Source: Paraniabella defluvii (GTDB lineage: Bacteria > Bacteroidota > Bacteroidia > Chitinophagales > Chitinophagaceae). Taken from it: a DNA stretch of 64,000 nucleotides. The stretch spans positions 4,712,001 through 4,776,000 of the forward strand of contig CP079215.1 of NCBI GenBank assembly GCA_019316985.1. Reading direction: 5' to 3'. Shown one piece after another: positions 20,065-31,812 of this stretch. Under the pieces are notes generated by a model. That model did not search any database. It was given only the letters and a program-made list of their open reading frames with translations, and was not told the origin of the DNA. Each line of letters begins with the position of its first letter. Position 1 is the first letter of the stretch. The position numbers and the translations under genes were made by a program.

Positions 20065-21325
20065 ATGAAAAGAATTATTGCCGGCGCCCTTTTCCTTTTG
20101 GGATATGGTATGCTTCATGCACAAAAACCTAATTACGACGAATCGAAAATGCCGCCCTATACTTTCCCGACCCATTAAAAATGGAGAATGGACAAGTCGT
20201 TACCAGCACCAAAATGTGGAATGAAAAACGCCGGCCCGAGATCCTGCAGTTGTTTGAAACCCATGTATACGGTAAAGCGCCGGCGCATCCGAAAGACCTT
20301 CATTTTAAAGTGTTGAACGAAGACAGGTATGCGGTGGGCAATATGGCTACACGTAAAGAAGTGGCTGTTTATTTTACCAAAGACGAAACAAAGTTCATGA
20401 CCGTATTAATGTATATACCTAATAAACGCAAGGGCGCGGTGCCTATGTTCTTTGGTTTGAATTTTAAAGGGAATCATTCGGTGAGCGAAGACCCGGGCAT
20501 TACCCAGTCTGTTATTCGTATGAAACCCGGTCCTGACGGTGTGGAAGGCCGTACGGGTGTGTTTAAAAGAGGCGCAGAAGCTTCGCGCTGGCCTATCGAA
20601 ATGTTGATAGCCAACGGCATGCGGTAGCTACGGTATATCGCGGCGATATTGATCCCGACTATGACGATGGCTATAAAAATGGCGTGCAGCCTTTGTTTTA
20701 TAAAGAGGGTCAAACAAGACCGGCAGCTGATGAATGGGGTACTCTGGCTGCATGGGCCTGGGGCTTAAGCTGTGCAATGGATTATTTTAAAACGGATGCG
20801 GATATTGATAGTGAAAAGATAGCCGTAGTAGGCCATTCGCGTCACGGAAAAACGGCTTTGTGGACGGCCGCCATTGATCCTCGTTTTGCTATGGCTATTT
20901 CTAATGACTCGGGTTGTGGTGGTGCGGCACTTACCAAACGTATTTATGGTGAAACGGTTAGTATTGTGAATAATCTTTTCCCGCATTGGTTTTGCGACAA
21001 TTTCAAAAAATATAATGACAAAGAAGAGCTGCTGCCTGTAGATCAGCACCAGCTGATCGCTTTAATGGCGCCACGTCCTGTGTACATCGCCAGTGCGGTA
21101 GATGATAAATGGGCGGATCCTAAAGGAGAGTTTTTATCGGGCGTACATGCAGAACCGGTTTACAAATTATTCGGGTTGGATGGTTTAAATACCAGCGAAA
21201 TGCCGCCGGTTGACCAGCCGATACGAGAAGGTGCTATCGGCTATCATGTAAGAACCGGCGATCATGATATCAACCTGTACGACTGGCAACAGTTTGTAAA
21301 GTTTGCAGATCAATTCTTTAAATAA
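20065..21325 (+). CDS. CE15-type glucuronoyl esterase (alpha/beta hydrolase, frameshifted)
   Basis: About 420 residues. MKRIIAGALFLLGYGMLHAQ is a signal peptide. The mature protein starts NYDESKMPPYTFPDPL once a C is added near 20170, then MWNEKRRPEILQLFETHVYG. A second indel near 20622 restores HAVATVYRGDIDPDYDDGY. The nucleophile elbow is VVGHSRHGKTALW (Ser), followed by SNDSGCGGAALTKRIYGETV, LPVDQHQLIALMAPRPVYIA and the terminal His in RTGDHDINLYDW. This motif order is that of CE15 esterases, which cleave esters of glucuronic acid carboxyl groups. CE15 classically removes MeGlcA-lignin esters, but bacterial members also occur outside xylan loci. No xylanase is visible here, so the substrate may be another uronic-acid glycan. 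Confidence 0.75.
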
Positions 21326-21330
21326 CACCA

Positions 21331-22539
21331 ATGCTTTTAGAAATGATGAATGGCAAAGTTGCAGTAGCGATGATGTTGATGGCTTCTATAGTCCTGGGGA
21401 ATCATACAAATGCCCAAAAGCAAATACCCTTTAAAGTTATCGTGAATAAAGCGTTGATCGCTGCCGAAAAGCAGTCCCTGCTGATGGCAAAAAAGTATGA
21501 AGAACAGGAGGGAAGGCTGCCTCGTACATTTGAAAAGGATAAAGATGTCCTCTGATTCGCGCTGGTGGTGCAGCGGTTTTTTCCCCGGTGTTTTGTGGTA
21601 CCTGTATGAAAATAACAGAAGCGCCGAACTTTTAAAATATGCAAAGCTCTACACGTCCAGGGTGGAAAGAGAAAAATATACTACCGACAATCATGATGTA
21701 GGTTTTATGTTGTATTGCAGCTTTGGCAATGGTTTAAGGCTTACCGGGGATCCATCGTATAACGAGGTATTATTGACCGGCGCGAAGTCTTTAGCTACCC
21801 GCTACAAACCGCAAGTAGGATTGATCCGCTCCTGGGATCATAATAAAAAATTATGGCAATACCCTGTTATTATTGATAATATCATGAACCTGGAATTGTT
21901 GCTATGGGCAAGCCGGTATTCGGGCGACCCGGTGTTTAAGCAAATCGCTATCTCGCATGCTGATAAAACCATGCAATATCATTTCCGGCCCGACTATAGC
22001 TCTTACCATGTTGTGTCTTACGATACTATCAGCGGCCAACCACATCTCAAACAAACCCACCAGGAGCTTCCAATGAATCAGCCTGGAGCCGTGGCCAGGC
22101 CTGGGGTTTATACGGGTATACCTACCTGTATCGTGAGACGAAGGAACAACGTTACCTGGAACAGGCGAAGAAAATAGCGGCATTCATTATCGATCACCCT
22201 CGGATGCCAAAGGACTATATTCCTTACTGGGATTTTGACGCTCCTCAAATTCCCAATACGCCAAGAGATGCTTCTGCAGCGGCTTTGATAGCGGCCGCTT
22301 TAACCGAATTGAGTGATTATGTGGAGCGATCTACATCGAAAAAGTATATGAAGGTGGTGGAAACACAGATCCGGACTTTAGCATCACCGGAGTATACGGC
22401 AGCCGTTGGTGAAAATGGTGACTTTATTTTAAAGCATAGCACAGGTGCTTATCCTATGCAGTCGGAGGTGGATGTGCCATTGACTTATGCAGACTATTAT
22501 TACCTGGAAGCACTCACCCGTTTAAAGAATAAAGAATAA
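21331..22539 (+). CDS. GH88-type unsaturated glucuronyl hydrolase (frameshifted)
   Basis: About 400 residues, the family's usual size. Signal peptide near residues 5-28 (VAVAMMLMASIVLGNHTNAQ). The alpha6/alpha6 barrel shows RWWCSGFFPGVLWYLYEN, DNHDVGFMLYCSFGNGLRLT (catalytic Asp), IIDNIMNLELLLWASRYSGD (second catalytic Asp), then, after an indel near 22070, ASNESAWSRGQAWGLYGY, and YWDFDAPQIPNTPRDASAAA. These are GH88 signatures. The enzyme hydrolyses 4,5-unsaturated uronic acids left by polysaccharide lyases through hydration of the double bond. Indels near 21547 and 22070 split it into three frames. Its presence implies that a lyase acts on the same glycan, yet no classical lyase is recognisable in the window. 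Confidence 0.82.
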
Positions 22540-22592
22540 CTACTGCTTCATTAAATATATCAAACAAAAAAGAATCAGTTTAAGCGTACAGT

Positions 22593-25317
22593 ATGAAGAA
22601 AGCAAAGCTATGTTTAAAGGTGTTAATGATAACAGGACTATTATTATCAATGATGCCTTCCAGGTCCCAGACACAGGAGATGGATCTTTCGGGTACCTGG
22701 GGTTTTCAAACCGATGTGATGGATTTTCGCAGAGGCTCACTCTCGCCCCGTTATAAACATGCATTACAGGGAACCATTGTATTACCCGGTATTACCGATG
22801 ATTACCAGATCGGGTATAAAGTACCTTATCGCTATATCGACCGTTTAACACGGAAATATGAATACATGGGACCGGCCTGGTACCAGCGGGATATTGCTAT
22901 TCCTAAAGAATGGAAGGGGAAACGCATTTTCATGTACTTCGAACGTACACACTGGCTCAGCTCCATCTTTGTAGATACAAAGGAAGTAAGCAAGATCGAT
23001 TATATCAGCGTACCGCATAACCATGAGCTGACGGAGTTTGTAACGCCGGGTCAAACGCATCGCATTACTGTTAGCATAGACAATCGTTTTCAATATAACA
23101 CGCATAAATGGGATCATGCACACACGGAGTTTACGCAGATCAACTGGAATGGTATTTTGGGTGCGATCAAGTTGGTCGCAATTGACCCGGTTTATATCGA
23201 TGACCTGCAGGTGTATCCCAATATCACAGAGAAATCGGTTAAAGTGAAAATGCAGATCCGTAATCGAACCAATAAGCCGGTAGATGGGGTAGCCAGCTTT
23301 ACGATCAATGGGGTCAATTATCAACTCAATAAAAAGCTGGATTTAGAAATTAAAGACACCCTTGCATTGGTAGAGGAAACAATTGTATTAGGAAAGGATG
23401 TTAAGCTATGGGATGAATTCAATCCCAACTTATATACTATTAAATGTAAGCTGAGCACAAAGTCAGACAAGGCCGGCTATCAACATGAGAAGGCTGCTAC
23501 GTTTGGTATGCGTGAAGTGGCACAGGGAAAAAATCATGTGATGTTGAATAATCGACCCATCCATTTGCGCGGTACCGTAGAAAATGCAGTGTTTCCTAAA
23601 ACAGGTCATGCTCCTGTAGATGATGCCGAATGGGAACGCATTATGAAAATACTGAAGGATTATGGAATGAACCACCTGCGCTTCCACTCCTGGTGCCCTC
23701 CGGAAGCTGCTTTTAGAATGGCTGATAAATATGGAATTTATTTTGAAGTGGAAATGCCGATGTGGGGCAAGGATGCTGAACCGGATGACGCCCGTTATCA
23801 TTTCTTTCGCCGGGAGATGCGCGCGATCCTGAAAGAATACGGCAATCACCCATCCTTTGTTTTGTATTGTAATGGAAATGAAATTACAGGCAGCTTTGAT
23901 TTTATTGAAGAACTAACAGCCGATGCCAAAGCATTAGATAACCGTCATTTATTCAGTGGTTCTACCGCCCGCACCAGGGTGAAGTCTGATCAGTATTATG
24001 TTTCTCAGCAAACCAATAAAGGCGCTGTAAAAGTGTATGAAGGATTTCCTTATACCAATTGGGACAGGAGTAAGGAGTCGGATGTGGATGTTCCGGTGAT
24101 CTCTCATGAATCGGGCCAGCGCTGTATTTACCCCGATTTCAGGGAAATAAAAAATATGATAAAAGTCCTGTGGAAGCGCGCAATTTCGAAGTATTCAGGA
24201 GCTCCTGGATAAAAACGGCATGCTCGATCAGGCGCACGATTTCTTCCGTGCATCAGGAGCCTTGACGGTACTCGAATACAAAGCTGTAACGGAGGCCTTA
24301 TTGCGATCGGCCAAATCTGCGGGCTTCCAGCTATTATCTTTAAATGATTTCCCCGGTCAGGGCTATGCGCCTGTTGGCCTCCTGGATCCTTTCTGGGATT
24401 CGAAGGGATTGGTCACTCCGGAAAAATTCAGGAGTCCTGCGCGCCCACCGTGGTACTATTACGATACGCGCAAAGTTCTTATTTCAATAACGAAAGCTTT
24501 ACAGGAAATGCGGAGGTATACAATTTCAGTAATGCTCCTTTAAAAATCCCCGGATCAAATGGTGGGTGACCAATGCTAATGGCAAAATAGTGAAGAAAGG
24601 TAATTTGAAGACTCAGGGTATCGGGAATGATGGCGTTTTCCTGTGGGGACATTCTCTTTCGATCTGGAGGACTTTGACGTGGCGCAGCAATTAACGGTTC
24701 ATGTGTCGGTAAATGAACAGGTGCAAAACAGCTGGAACATTTGGGTGTTCCCGAAGAACGAAACGATCATGCAATCGACGGATGATATATTATACACCAC
24801 TACTTATGATGATAAGGCAAAACAATTTTTATCGCAGGGTAAGAAGGTAGTATTATGCCCGCTTCCATCCAATGTTAAAGGCCGTGCATCCACTTTTCAT
24901 AATCATTTCTGGAACCCTATCATGTTTGCGTGGGCGCCTATGACGATCGGTGCATTGATCCACGAAGATCATCCTGTATTCAACCGGTTTGTTACTTCGT
25001 ATCATACTGATTGGCAATGGTGGGATATATTGAATAATGCAAAAGTTATAGAGATGAAAAATGCGCCAAAGCAACTAAGGCCTTTCATACAGATTATAGA
25101 TGCATATGACAATAATGAGAAGCTGGGTATTGGCTTTGAAGCAAAAATAGGTAATGGCAAGCTGCTGGTACTGGCGGTGGATACACAAAAGGAGATCAAT
25201 AAACGGCCTGCTACCCGCCAGTTGTTAGCTAGTGTGGATGAGTATGTGAAAAGTACACAATTTGAGCCGCAGGTAGCTGTAGAAGAATCTTTTATTCGCT
25301 CATTCCTGTTAAAATAA
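22593..25317 (+). CDS. Large GH2-related glycoside hydrolase (frameshifted)
   Basis: About 908 residues. MKKAKLCLKVLMITGLLLSM begins the signal peptide. A jelly roll (YMGPAWYQRDIAIPKEWKGK) and Ig-like region precede the barrel with IHLRGTVENAVFPKTGH, MNHLRFHSWCPPEAAFRMAD, GIYFEVEMPMWGKDAEP, YCNGNEITG (acid/base Glu) and VPVISHESGQ (likely nucleophile Glu). A long C-terminal region (~600-908), including WNIWVFPKNETI and FIQIIDAYDNNEKLGIGFEA, lies beyond the GH2 core and resembles accessory beta domains of large pectin- and gum-degrading GH2 proteins. Indels near 24200, 24525 and 24645 break the C-terminal half. It is much longer than the upstream GH2 and has diverged active-site flanks, so a different specificity is expected; I cannot name it. 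Confidence 0.72.
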
Positions 25318-25329
25318 TTCTATAAAACG

Positions 25330-26100
25330 ATGAAAAGAATAGGGTTGGTTATGGTATTGGCTATAGCAAGTGCTGTAGTTGTGCAGGCGCAGGAGATAAA
25401 GATAACAGATCATGCGACATTGAACCAGGTATATGAAGCGTCCGTTGAGTCGGAAAAACTTTTGCCGTTTAACGAGTTGAATAAAGAACGGGGATATATA
25501 CTTTATGAAGCAACAATAAAAGTGAACTCCAATGAAGAGGTATTGGAGTTAGAAAACGTAAGAGATTATGCTACGGTATATACGGATAGCATTTTACAAG
25601 GCACGATGACCGATAACGAAAAAAAGTTGGTGTTGAATGCAGCTCCCGGCGAATACACTTTACGGATCTATGCCGAGAATATCGGAAGAATTACTTATGG
25701 TCCTGAAATACTGGATAATTCCAAAGGATTGTTTGGCGATATCAGGCTGGACGGTGAAACAATAGAAGGCTGGACCATAACGCCACTAAATATCAGGGAG
25801 GCTGAGGTACAACAGCTAAAGTTTGCAGCTGCCAAAGCTATAAAGCTTCCGGGCTTTCATAAAGGTTTTTTCAATATTGTGAATCCCCAAAACCAATACC
25901 TGGACATGTCGGGATGGGGTATGGGCGAAGTATGGATCAATGGCCAGTATATCGGCGCTTACTGGGAGAGGGAAAAGTTGCAATCGATACAGGTAGTTGC
26001 AGACCTGCTTCAGAAAGGAAAAAATGAGGTAGTGGTCTTTGAAATGAAAAACAATAGTCAGAAGACGGTAAGGCTTACCGAAAAACCCGTGTTCAAATAA
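25330..26100 (+). CDS. Secreted stand-alone GH35-type galactose-binding jelly-roll protein
   Basis: An intact 256-residue protein with signal peptide MKRIGLVMVLAIASAVVVQA. The rest resembles only the C-terminal beta domains of GH35 beta-galactosidases: YTLRIYAENIGRITYGPEIL, KGLFGDIRLDGETIEGWTIT, FFNIVNPQNQYLDMSGWGMG, EVWINGQYIGAYW and LQKGKNEVVVFEM. The catalytic TIM barrel of GH35 is absent, and the gene has its own start, leader and stop, 12 bases after the GH2 gene, so it is not a fragment of a neighbour. It is probably a periplasmic or surface carbohydrate-binding protein, or a subunit that partners one of the adjacent enzymes. That role is inference. Confidence 0.68.
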   Translation: MKRIGLVMVLAIASAVVVQAQEIKITDHATLNQVYEASVESEKLLPFNELNKERGYILYEATIKVNSNEEVLELENVRDYATVYTDSILQGTMTDNEKKLVLNAAPGEYTLRIYAENIGRITYGPEILDNSKGLFGDIRLDGETIEGWTITPLNIREAEVQQLKFAAAKAIKLPGFHKGFFNIVNPQNQYLDMSGWGMGEVWINGQYIGAYWEREKLQSIQVVADLLQKGKNEVVVFEMKNNSQKTVRLTEKPVFK

Positions 26101-26122
26101 AATTAAAGAATAGACAGATAAC

Positions 26123-28329
26123 ATGATGCATATTAAAAAGATCTCCGGAACCTTATTGTTGATACTGGCCGGTGCGATAGCTAATGCTCAGCAGGGCAAG
26201 ACTACTCCGGTTTATAAGAATGCCGCAAAACCAGTAGAAGAGCGCGTTGCGGACCTGGTGTCCAGGATGACCCTGGAAGAAAAGGTAATGCAGCTCAATC
26301 AATATACATTAGGCCGAAATGATAATGCCAATAATATGGCTGATCCTGTTAATGATATACCTGCCCAGATTGGATCGCTTATTTATTTTAGCAGTAACCC
26401 CGAATTACGGAACAGGGTACAGAAAAAGCCATGGAGCAGTCGCGCCTGGGCATACCTATATTGTTTGGGTACGATGTAATACATGGATATAAAACGGTAT
26501 ATCCTATTTCGCTGGCGCAGGCCTGTTCCTTGAACCCGCAGCTGGTGCAGCAAGCCTGTGCAGTAGCCGCACAGGAAGCCCGTATGTCGGGGGTAGACTG
26601 GACGTTTTCGCCGATGATTGATGTGGCCCGCGATGGGAGATGGGGGCGTGTGGCCGAGGGTTATGGCGAAGACCCTTATACCAACGCTGTTTTTGCGGTG
26701 GCTTCTGTAAAGGGGTACCAGGGTGACAATTTAGCTGCGCCCGATAAGGTTGCAGCCTGTTTAAAGCATTATGTGGGATATGGCGCATCAGAAGCCGGCC
26801 GTGATTATGTATATACTGAAATCTCGGAGCAAACACTCTGGGATACCTATATGCCTCCTTATGAAGCGGGTGTAAAAGCAGGCGTGGCCACCTTAATGAG
26901 TTCCTTTAATGATATCAGCGGAACGCCCGGCACAGCCAATCGCTATATACTTAGAGATATACTGAAGGGAAAATGGAAGCATGATGGATTTGTAGTATCG
27001 GACTGGGGCGCTATCGAGCAATTGAGACCACAAGGTGTGGCAAAAGATAAGAAGGAAGCGGCCTTTAAGGCATTTACTGCTGGGGTGGAGATGGACATGA
27101 TGAACCGCAGCTACGACAATCACCTGGGAGCCCTGGTAAAAGAGGGAAAGATCAGCGTACAATTGCTGGACGATGCGGTAAAAAGAGTACTAAGAGTAAA
27201 GTTTCGCCTGGGACTTTTTGATCGTCCTTATACACCGGAAACTAATGATAAAGATCGTTTCCTTTTGCCACAAAGTTTAGCCGTGGCAGAAAAACTGGCT
27301 GAAGAATCAGTGGTATTGCTAAAGAATAAAAATAATACTTTGCCACTGTCTGGTGTGTCCAGGATTGCGGTATTAGGTCCCTTGTCTAAAGATAAATGGC
27401 ATTTGCTCGGCTCCTGGAGGGCACAGGGAAATGCAGAGGATGTAACAACCGTATATGATGCATTAAAAAGGAGTTTGCGGGTAGAGCAGAGATTGTGCAG
27501 GCCAGGGGCTGCGACTTCGATGGAGCTGATCAGTCGGGTTTTGAAGAAGCCCGGTCAATAGCCGCCGGTGCAGACGCGGTTATTATTTGCCTGGGCGAAA
27601 AAGCCACCTGGAGCGGTGAGAATGCATCGCGGTCCGGCATAGCTCTGCCTAAGATCCAGGAAGACCTTGTGGCTGAAATTAAAAAATTGGGCAAACCGGT
27701 CATCCTGCTGCTCTCAAGTGGCCGTCCCTTGAGCTCAACCGGCTGGAACCCTTATCTGACGCTATTTTGACCATGTGGCATCCGGGTGTTCCGGGTGGCA
27801 GGCCCGCAGCTGGTGTTATTGCAGGAAGGGTAAATCCGTCCGGAAAATTATCCATGACCTTTCCTTATGCAACCGGCCAGATACCCATCTATTACAACCA
27901 CCGGCAAAGTGCCCGGCCTCACCAGGGCAAATACCAGGATATCCCTTCTACACCTTTATATGATTTTGGCTATGGTTTAAGTTATACCAGTTTTCAATAT
28001 GGCGATATCAAAGCCACAGCAACTAAAGTAAGGCCTGATGGAAAAATTTCCATTGAGATACCCGTAACTAATACGGGTGAGAGGGACGGACTGGAAACGG
28101 TGCATTGGTTTATTAATGACCCGGTATCTACTATTTCCCGGCCGGTAAAGGAACTAAAGTTTTTTGATAAGCAGCTGATCAAAAAGGAGAAACCAAAAAT
28201 TTCCGGTTCGATATCGATATCAGAAAAGACTTTGGTTTTGTGAATGCAAAAGGAGAGAGAATTATTGAGGAAGGTGATTACTACGTGATGGTGAAGGATA
28301 AAAAGATCAAAATAGAAGTGAGTAAATAA
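26123..28329 (+). CDS. GH3 beta-glucosidase-type hydrolase (frameshifted)
   Basis: About 735 residues. MHIKKISGTLLLILAGAIAN then AQ is a signal peptide. The GH3 barrel reads VADLVSRMTLEEKVMQLNQY, LGIPILFGYDVIHGYKTVYP, SPMIDVARDGRWGRVAEGYG, CLKHYVGYGASEAGRDY and FVVSDWGAI, with the Asp of SDW as nucleophile. The second domain includes EESVVLLKNKNNTLPLS and, in later frames, KPVILLLSSGRP and PSGKLSMTFPYATGQIPIYY. A C-terminal fibronectin-III domain starts at DFGYGLSYTSF. Indels near 26437, 27475-27540, 27740 and 28185 break it; the stop is taken at 28327-28329. The BglX-like architecture suggests removal of terminal beta-linked glucose, xylose or similar residues; specificity is unknown. Confidence 0.87.
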
Positions 28330-28356
28330 ATCCTTTATAATTTTTAATAAATCAAA

Positions 28357-29905
28357 ATGAAATTTAAAAGACTGATACCATCGATGACTCTGGCATTAAT
28401 GGCCATGCTAGCTTTTGCTAATTGTTCAAAAAAAAGTAGCCGCTTCGAACGGCAATGAGCAGGAAGATCCTGTCAACACCAACACTGTAATTCGTATTCC
28501 AACAGATAACGGAACCATGCTTCGGAATCCACTAAACGGATGGGTATTATATGGCTCTTTGAATACCCCTGCTGATTTCTGGACCAAGCTTGACCGTATC
28601 AGTGTTCCGGGCCAGTCGGGTACTTTCAAAATAGAAGATTTTGCAGGAACGATGTATGTAAGGACGAGCTGGACTTCGTTGAACCCGTCGGAAAATGTGT
28701 ACGGGTGGGATACCAATGAAAAGCTAAAAACATTGATCAGCAATGCACGCCAGCGCAAAATGAAAATAGCATTACGCGTAGTAATTGATAGTCGCGATAA
28801 GGCGGAAGATTTCACACCGGCATATGTGCGCGAAGCCGGCGCCCAGGGCTATTATACCCAAACGGGCAGCAAAACGGTTTGGTCTCCTTACCCCGATGAT
28901 CCTGTCTTTCAGCAAAAATATACGCAATTCATAAAAGCTTTTGCTCAAAAATTTAATGACCCCGAATTAGTGGAATTTATTGATGGCTTCGGCCTGGGCA
29001 AATGGGGTGAAGCGCACTCTATGAACTACCTCGACGCTAATAACCGTGAGCAGGTATTTAAATGGGCGGTGGATTTATATTCGGGTGCGTTTACAAAAAT
29101 TCCATTGGCGATTAACTACCACCGGCTTATTGCGATGCCTAAAGATTGGGGCGCTGCAGACCCTATGAGCGAAAACCTTTTGAATTATGCCTTCTCCAAG
29201 GGGTACATCCTAAGGCATGATGCATTCGGTATGTCGGGCTATTACCAGTCATGGGAAAAAGCAATTGCCGAAAAATGGAAGCATAAGCTGCCCAATATTA
29301 TGGAAGGCGGATGGGTTACAGCCCAGCATCCCTATCAAACTGATGCACGGAAATATGTTACGAAAGGCGATGTAAGACGTGGTGAGTATGACGATTCTAA
29401 ACAGGCAGGTGTCAATATGATGGATTTCAGGATCGGTGAAACGGATATTTGGTTTAATGAAACCTTCGACCTCGTGAAATCCTTTATCAGCGAAGGTGGT
29501 TACCGTTTATACCCTGATCAGATCTCTATACCCGCAAGCGTTCTGAAGTCTGCAAAAACAACAATCGAGCATAAATGGGGTAATATGGGCTGGGGCTATT
29601 GTCCTAATAATATAAAGCAATGGAATTATAAGTATAAAGTAGCTTTTGCTTTACTGGATCCGGTTTCTAAAAAACCTATATCTGTATTTGTGGATGATAC
29701 TTCTGATCCTTCTAAATGGATCAAGGGTAATACAACTACCTACCTGTTTAAGCCGGACCTGAGCCAGGTAGCCAGTGGAGCGTATCTTTGGGCAGTTGCA
29801 ATAGTAGACACATCTAAACAGAACCAGCCGGGTATATTGCTGGCAACAAAAGGAAATGTTACTGCAGAAGGCTGGACGATTGTTTCGGATGTAACTATAA
29901 AATAA
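28357..29905 (+). CDS. DUF4832-like secreted lipoprotein (TIM-barrel plus beta-sandwich)
   Basis: About 515 residues. The start MKFKRLIPSMTLALMAMLAF leads to lipobox FANC (Cys ~24), so it is probably a surface-exposed lipoprotein. Reading on from the Cys requires a run of seven A rather than the eight present near 28430. The motifs MLRNPLNGWVLYG, YVRTSWTSLNPSENVYGWD, KIALRVVIDSR, FGLGKWGEAHSM, PLAINYHRL, GGWV, EGGYRLYPDQISIP and the C-terminal HKWGNMGWGYCPNNIKQW resemble the layout of DUF4832/DUF4874 proteins: a GH-like barrel then an all-beta domain. The acidic Glu of KWGEAH sits where clan GH-A acid/base residues lie. Activity unproven. A paralogue occurs at 41598-43578 at the other end of the SusCD block. 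Confidence 0.65.
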
Positions 29906-29946
29906 CCGGGTTACGGGTAGCATATAGAAAGAGAATTGTATGGGAG

Positions 29947-31325
29947 ATGTTTAAAAAAGACAGGCCGATTTTTAAGGGGGCAACTGCAGAATATTAATGG
30001 TTATGGTCGCGCTGGTCTTGACTGCGAAAGGACAGGCAACCAAAGATCAGCTGGGTGTATCAGGTCGGGATGTTGCCTGTTTCACGCCTAATATGTTTAA
30101 AAAAGGCTCACAGATCGAAAGAATTCAACAGGCTATAGACAAAGCCCGAAAGTATAACGCCAAAGTAGTGATACCGGGATATGATGAGGTGAAGAAAACT
30201 GCGATCTGGTTGATCGACAAAGCTATTTTATTACCGGGTAATGCAGTGTTAGAGTTGGATAACTGTACCATTAAGCTTTCCGATCACTGCAGGGATAATT
30301 TCATACGTTCTGCAAACGCTGGTTTGGGTATTTCGGATGTCAAGCCATTAGGTAATATCCGGATCATTGGTAAGGGAAATGTATTATTGGAAGGTGCTGC
30401 TAATCCACGGGCTACCGGTGATCATAATAAAACGCTCTCGAAAGATCCTGAAGGCTTTAACCAGTCTTATGGATCCGATGCGGGTAAGCCCGGTGAGAAC
30501 CAAAAAGGCGGCTGGCGCAATCATGCTGTTATACTGGCGCATGTAGATGTGTTTGAGATCAGCGGTATTAAATTAAAGGACTATCACGCCCATGGAATAG
30601 TGCTGGAACGCTGCACCAATGGTGTGGTAAGGGATATTACCTTCCAGGTACGACAAGCTGTTACTATTGCAGGAGTAGAAAAACAGGTATTAAACCAGGA
30701 TGGAATGGGAGTTCGGTTCGGATGCAGGAATATTATTATCGAGCGCTGCCAGGGTAATAGTGGGGATGATTTTATTAATATAGGTTTAACGGATACCGGC
30801 GTTCCGGCCGGAGCGGAGAATGTAAATGTGGTTAGTGGTTCGGTTTATGGTGGGCCTGCGGATAATATTGCCAATATATACCTCCAGAACTGGCAGGACT
30901 TTTATTCCATCTCGCATCGCGCCATTCGCATCATGCCGGTGGGCAAGCTCAGGATACAAAATGTATTTGTGGAGAATATGACCATCAATGCTTTGTCCAA
31001 CCAGGGCCTGGTAGCCGAATACGCAGCCCATATCAAAGGTTTGTTTGTAAAGAATATGGTTACCTGGCAGCCCGTAAAAGCCAAAGGCATAAAAGACGCC
31101 GTTTTCAGGGATATATTGTATCTGGGAAAAGGCGATGCTATTGATGTTGCTGACAGCGACTCTGTAGTAGTCGATAATGTAAGGAAAGCCCTTTTTAATT
31201 CCCGTCAGCTATTCGCAGGCTTTGATGATCCCATTATCATAAGCTCATTTCTTACAGCGCATGATGTAGTAAGGTTAAGTAATGTTAATGCCTGGTTCAT
31301 ACAGGGCAATATTGAACTTATTTAA
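29947..31325 (+). CDS. Right-handed beta-helix protein, polygalacturonase-like (frameshift near start)
   Basis: About 459 residues. The natural start is the ATG at 29947 (MFKKDRPIFKG), joined to the main frame by one added base near 29995, giving a hydrophobic LMVMVALVLTAKGQ signal. Repeated beta-helix coils run through the sequence: AVLELDNCTIKLS, ILAHVDVFEISGIKLKDYHA, GIVLERCTNGVVRDITFQ, QDGMGVRFGCRNIIIERCQ and NSGDDFINIGLTDTG. The DG and SGDD pair is the GH28 polygalacturonase-type active-site pattern, although the usual following HG motif is not obvious. It may be a GH28 relative or a lyase-like enzyme feeding GH88 with product. I treat the exact activity as open. Confidence 0.65.
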
Positions 31326-31812
31326 ACTTTTAAGCGAAATGATAATATGTCGCTCTGCGAAGCTTAATGTTACTAAATAGATTTTTGCTACCAGCATCTC
31401 GTCACTTCAGGACTTTACATTGATAACAATACTGGTAATAAACTCCGGATCCATAAATCGCCCCATACCCATTAACTAACAAAAAATCAATCAAACCATG
31501 ACGATGCTTATTGTAAAGCTTATGTCAACTGTACATACATCCTTAGATATAAGCGCATTTTTCAATATTGGGAACGGTCCCAAAAATGGGAACGATCCCA
31601 ATAAAAAAAAAACAAAACAGTTTGCTTCGTAACGGCTGTATCAACTGATAAATTTGTTAATAGAATTAACGATTCCAATCAATCACTTTAAAGCCAATAT
31701 GAAACGTAAACCCATGCTGCTTCGCCACAGGAAAATTTATTTTGATGTAAATAGCTCCCTCATCTGCAACGAAAATTATATAACAATAACGCAATGTTAA
31801 TTTTTAAAAACT
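31326..31812. other. PUL internal intergenic region with susC-1 promoter elements
   Basis: A 487-base gap, the largest in the PUL, separates the enzyme genes from the SusCD block and probably starts a new transcript. It contains the tandem LacI-type sites and TAAATTTG (31649-31656), an exact TAnnTTTG box, with TTTG at 31621-31624 slightly farther upstream than the usual -33 spacing. No ORF inside is convincing. Confidence 0.5.
31569..31600. promoter_or_regulatory. Two tandem LacI-family (cre-like) operators upstream of susC-1
   Basis: TGGGAACGGTCCCA (31569-31582) and TGGGAACGATCCCA (31587-31600) are near-identical 14-bp pseudo-palindromes 18 bp centre to centre. Both fit the LacI/GalR-family pattern TGNNANCGNTNNCA with its central CG. 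They lie ~215 bases before the first susC and ~50 bases upstream of a TAnnTTTG-type box. The LacI-family regulator that opens the same PUL is the obvious candidate ligand. Confidence 0.6.

Noticed and set aside
22540..22764. 74-codon minus-strand ORF at the second GH2 start
   Set aside because: Overlaps the signal peptide region of the GH2 gene and has no gene-like features.
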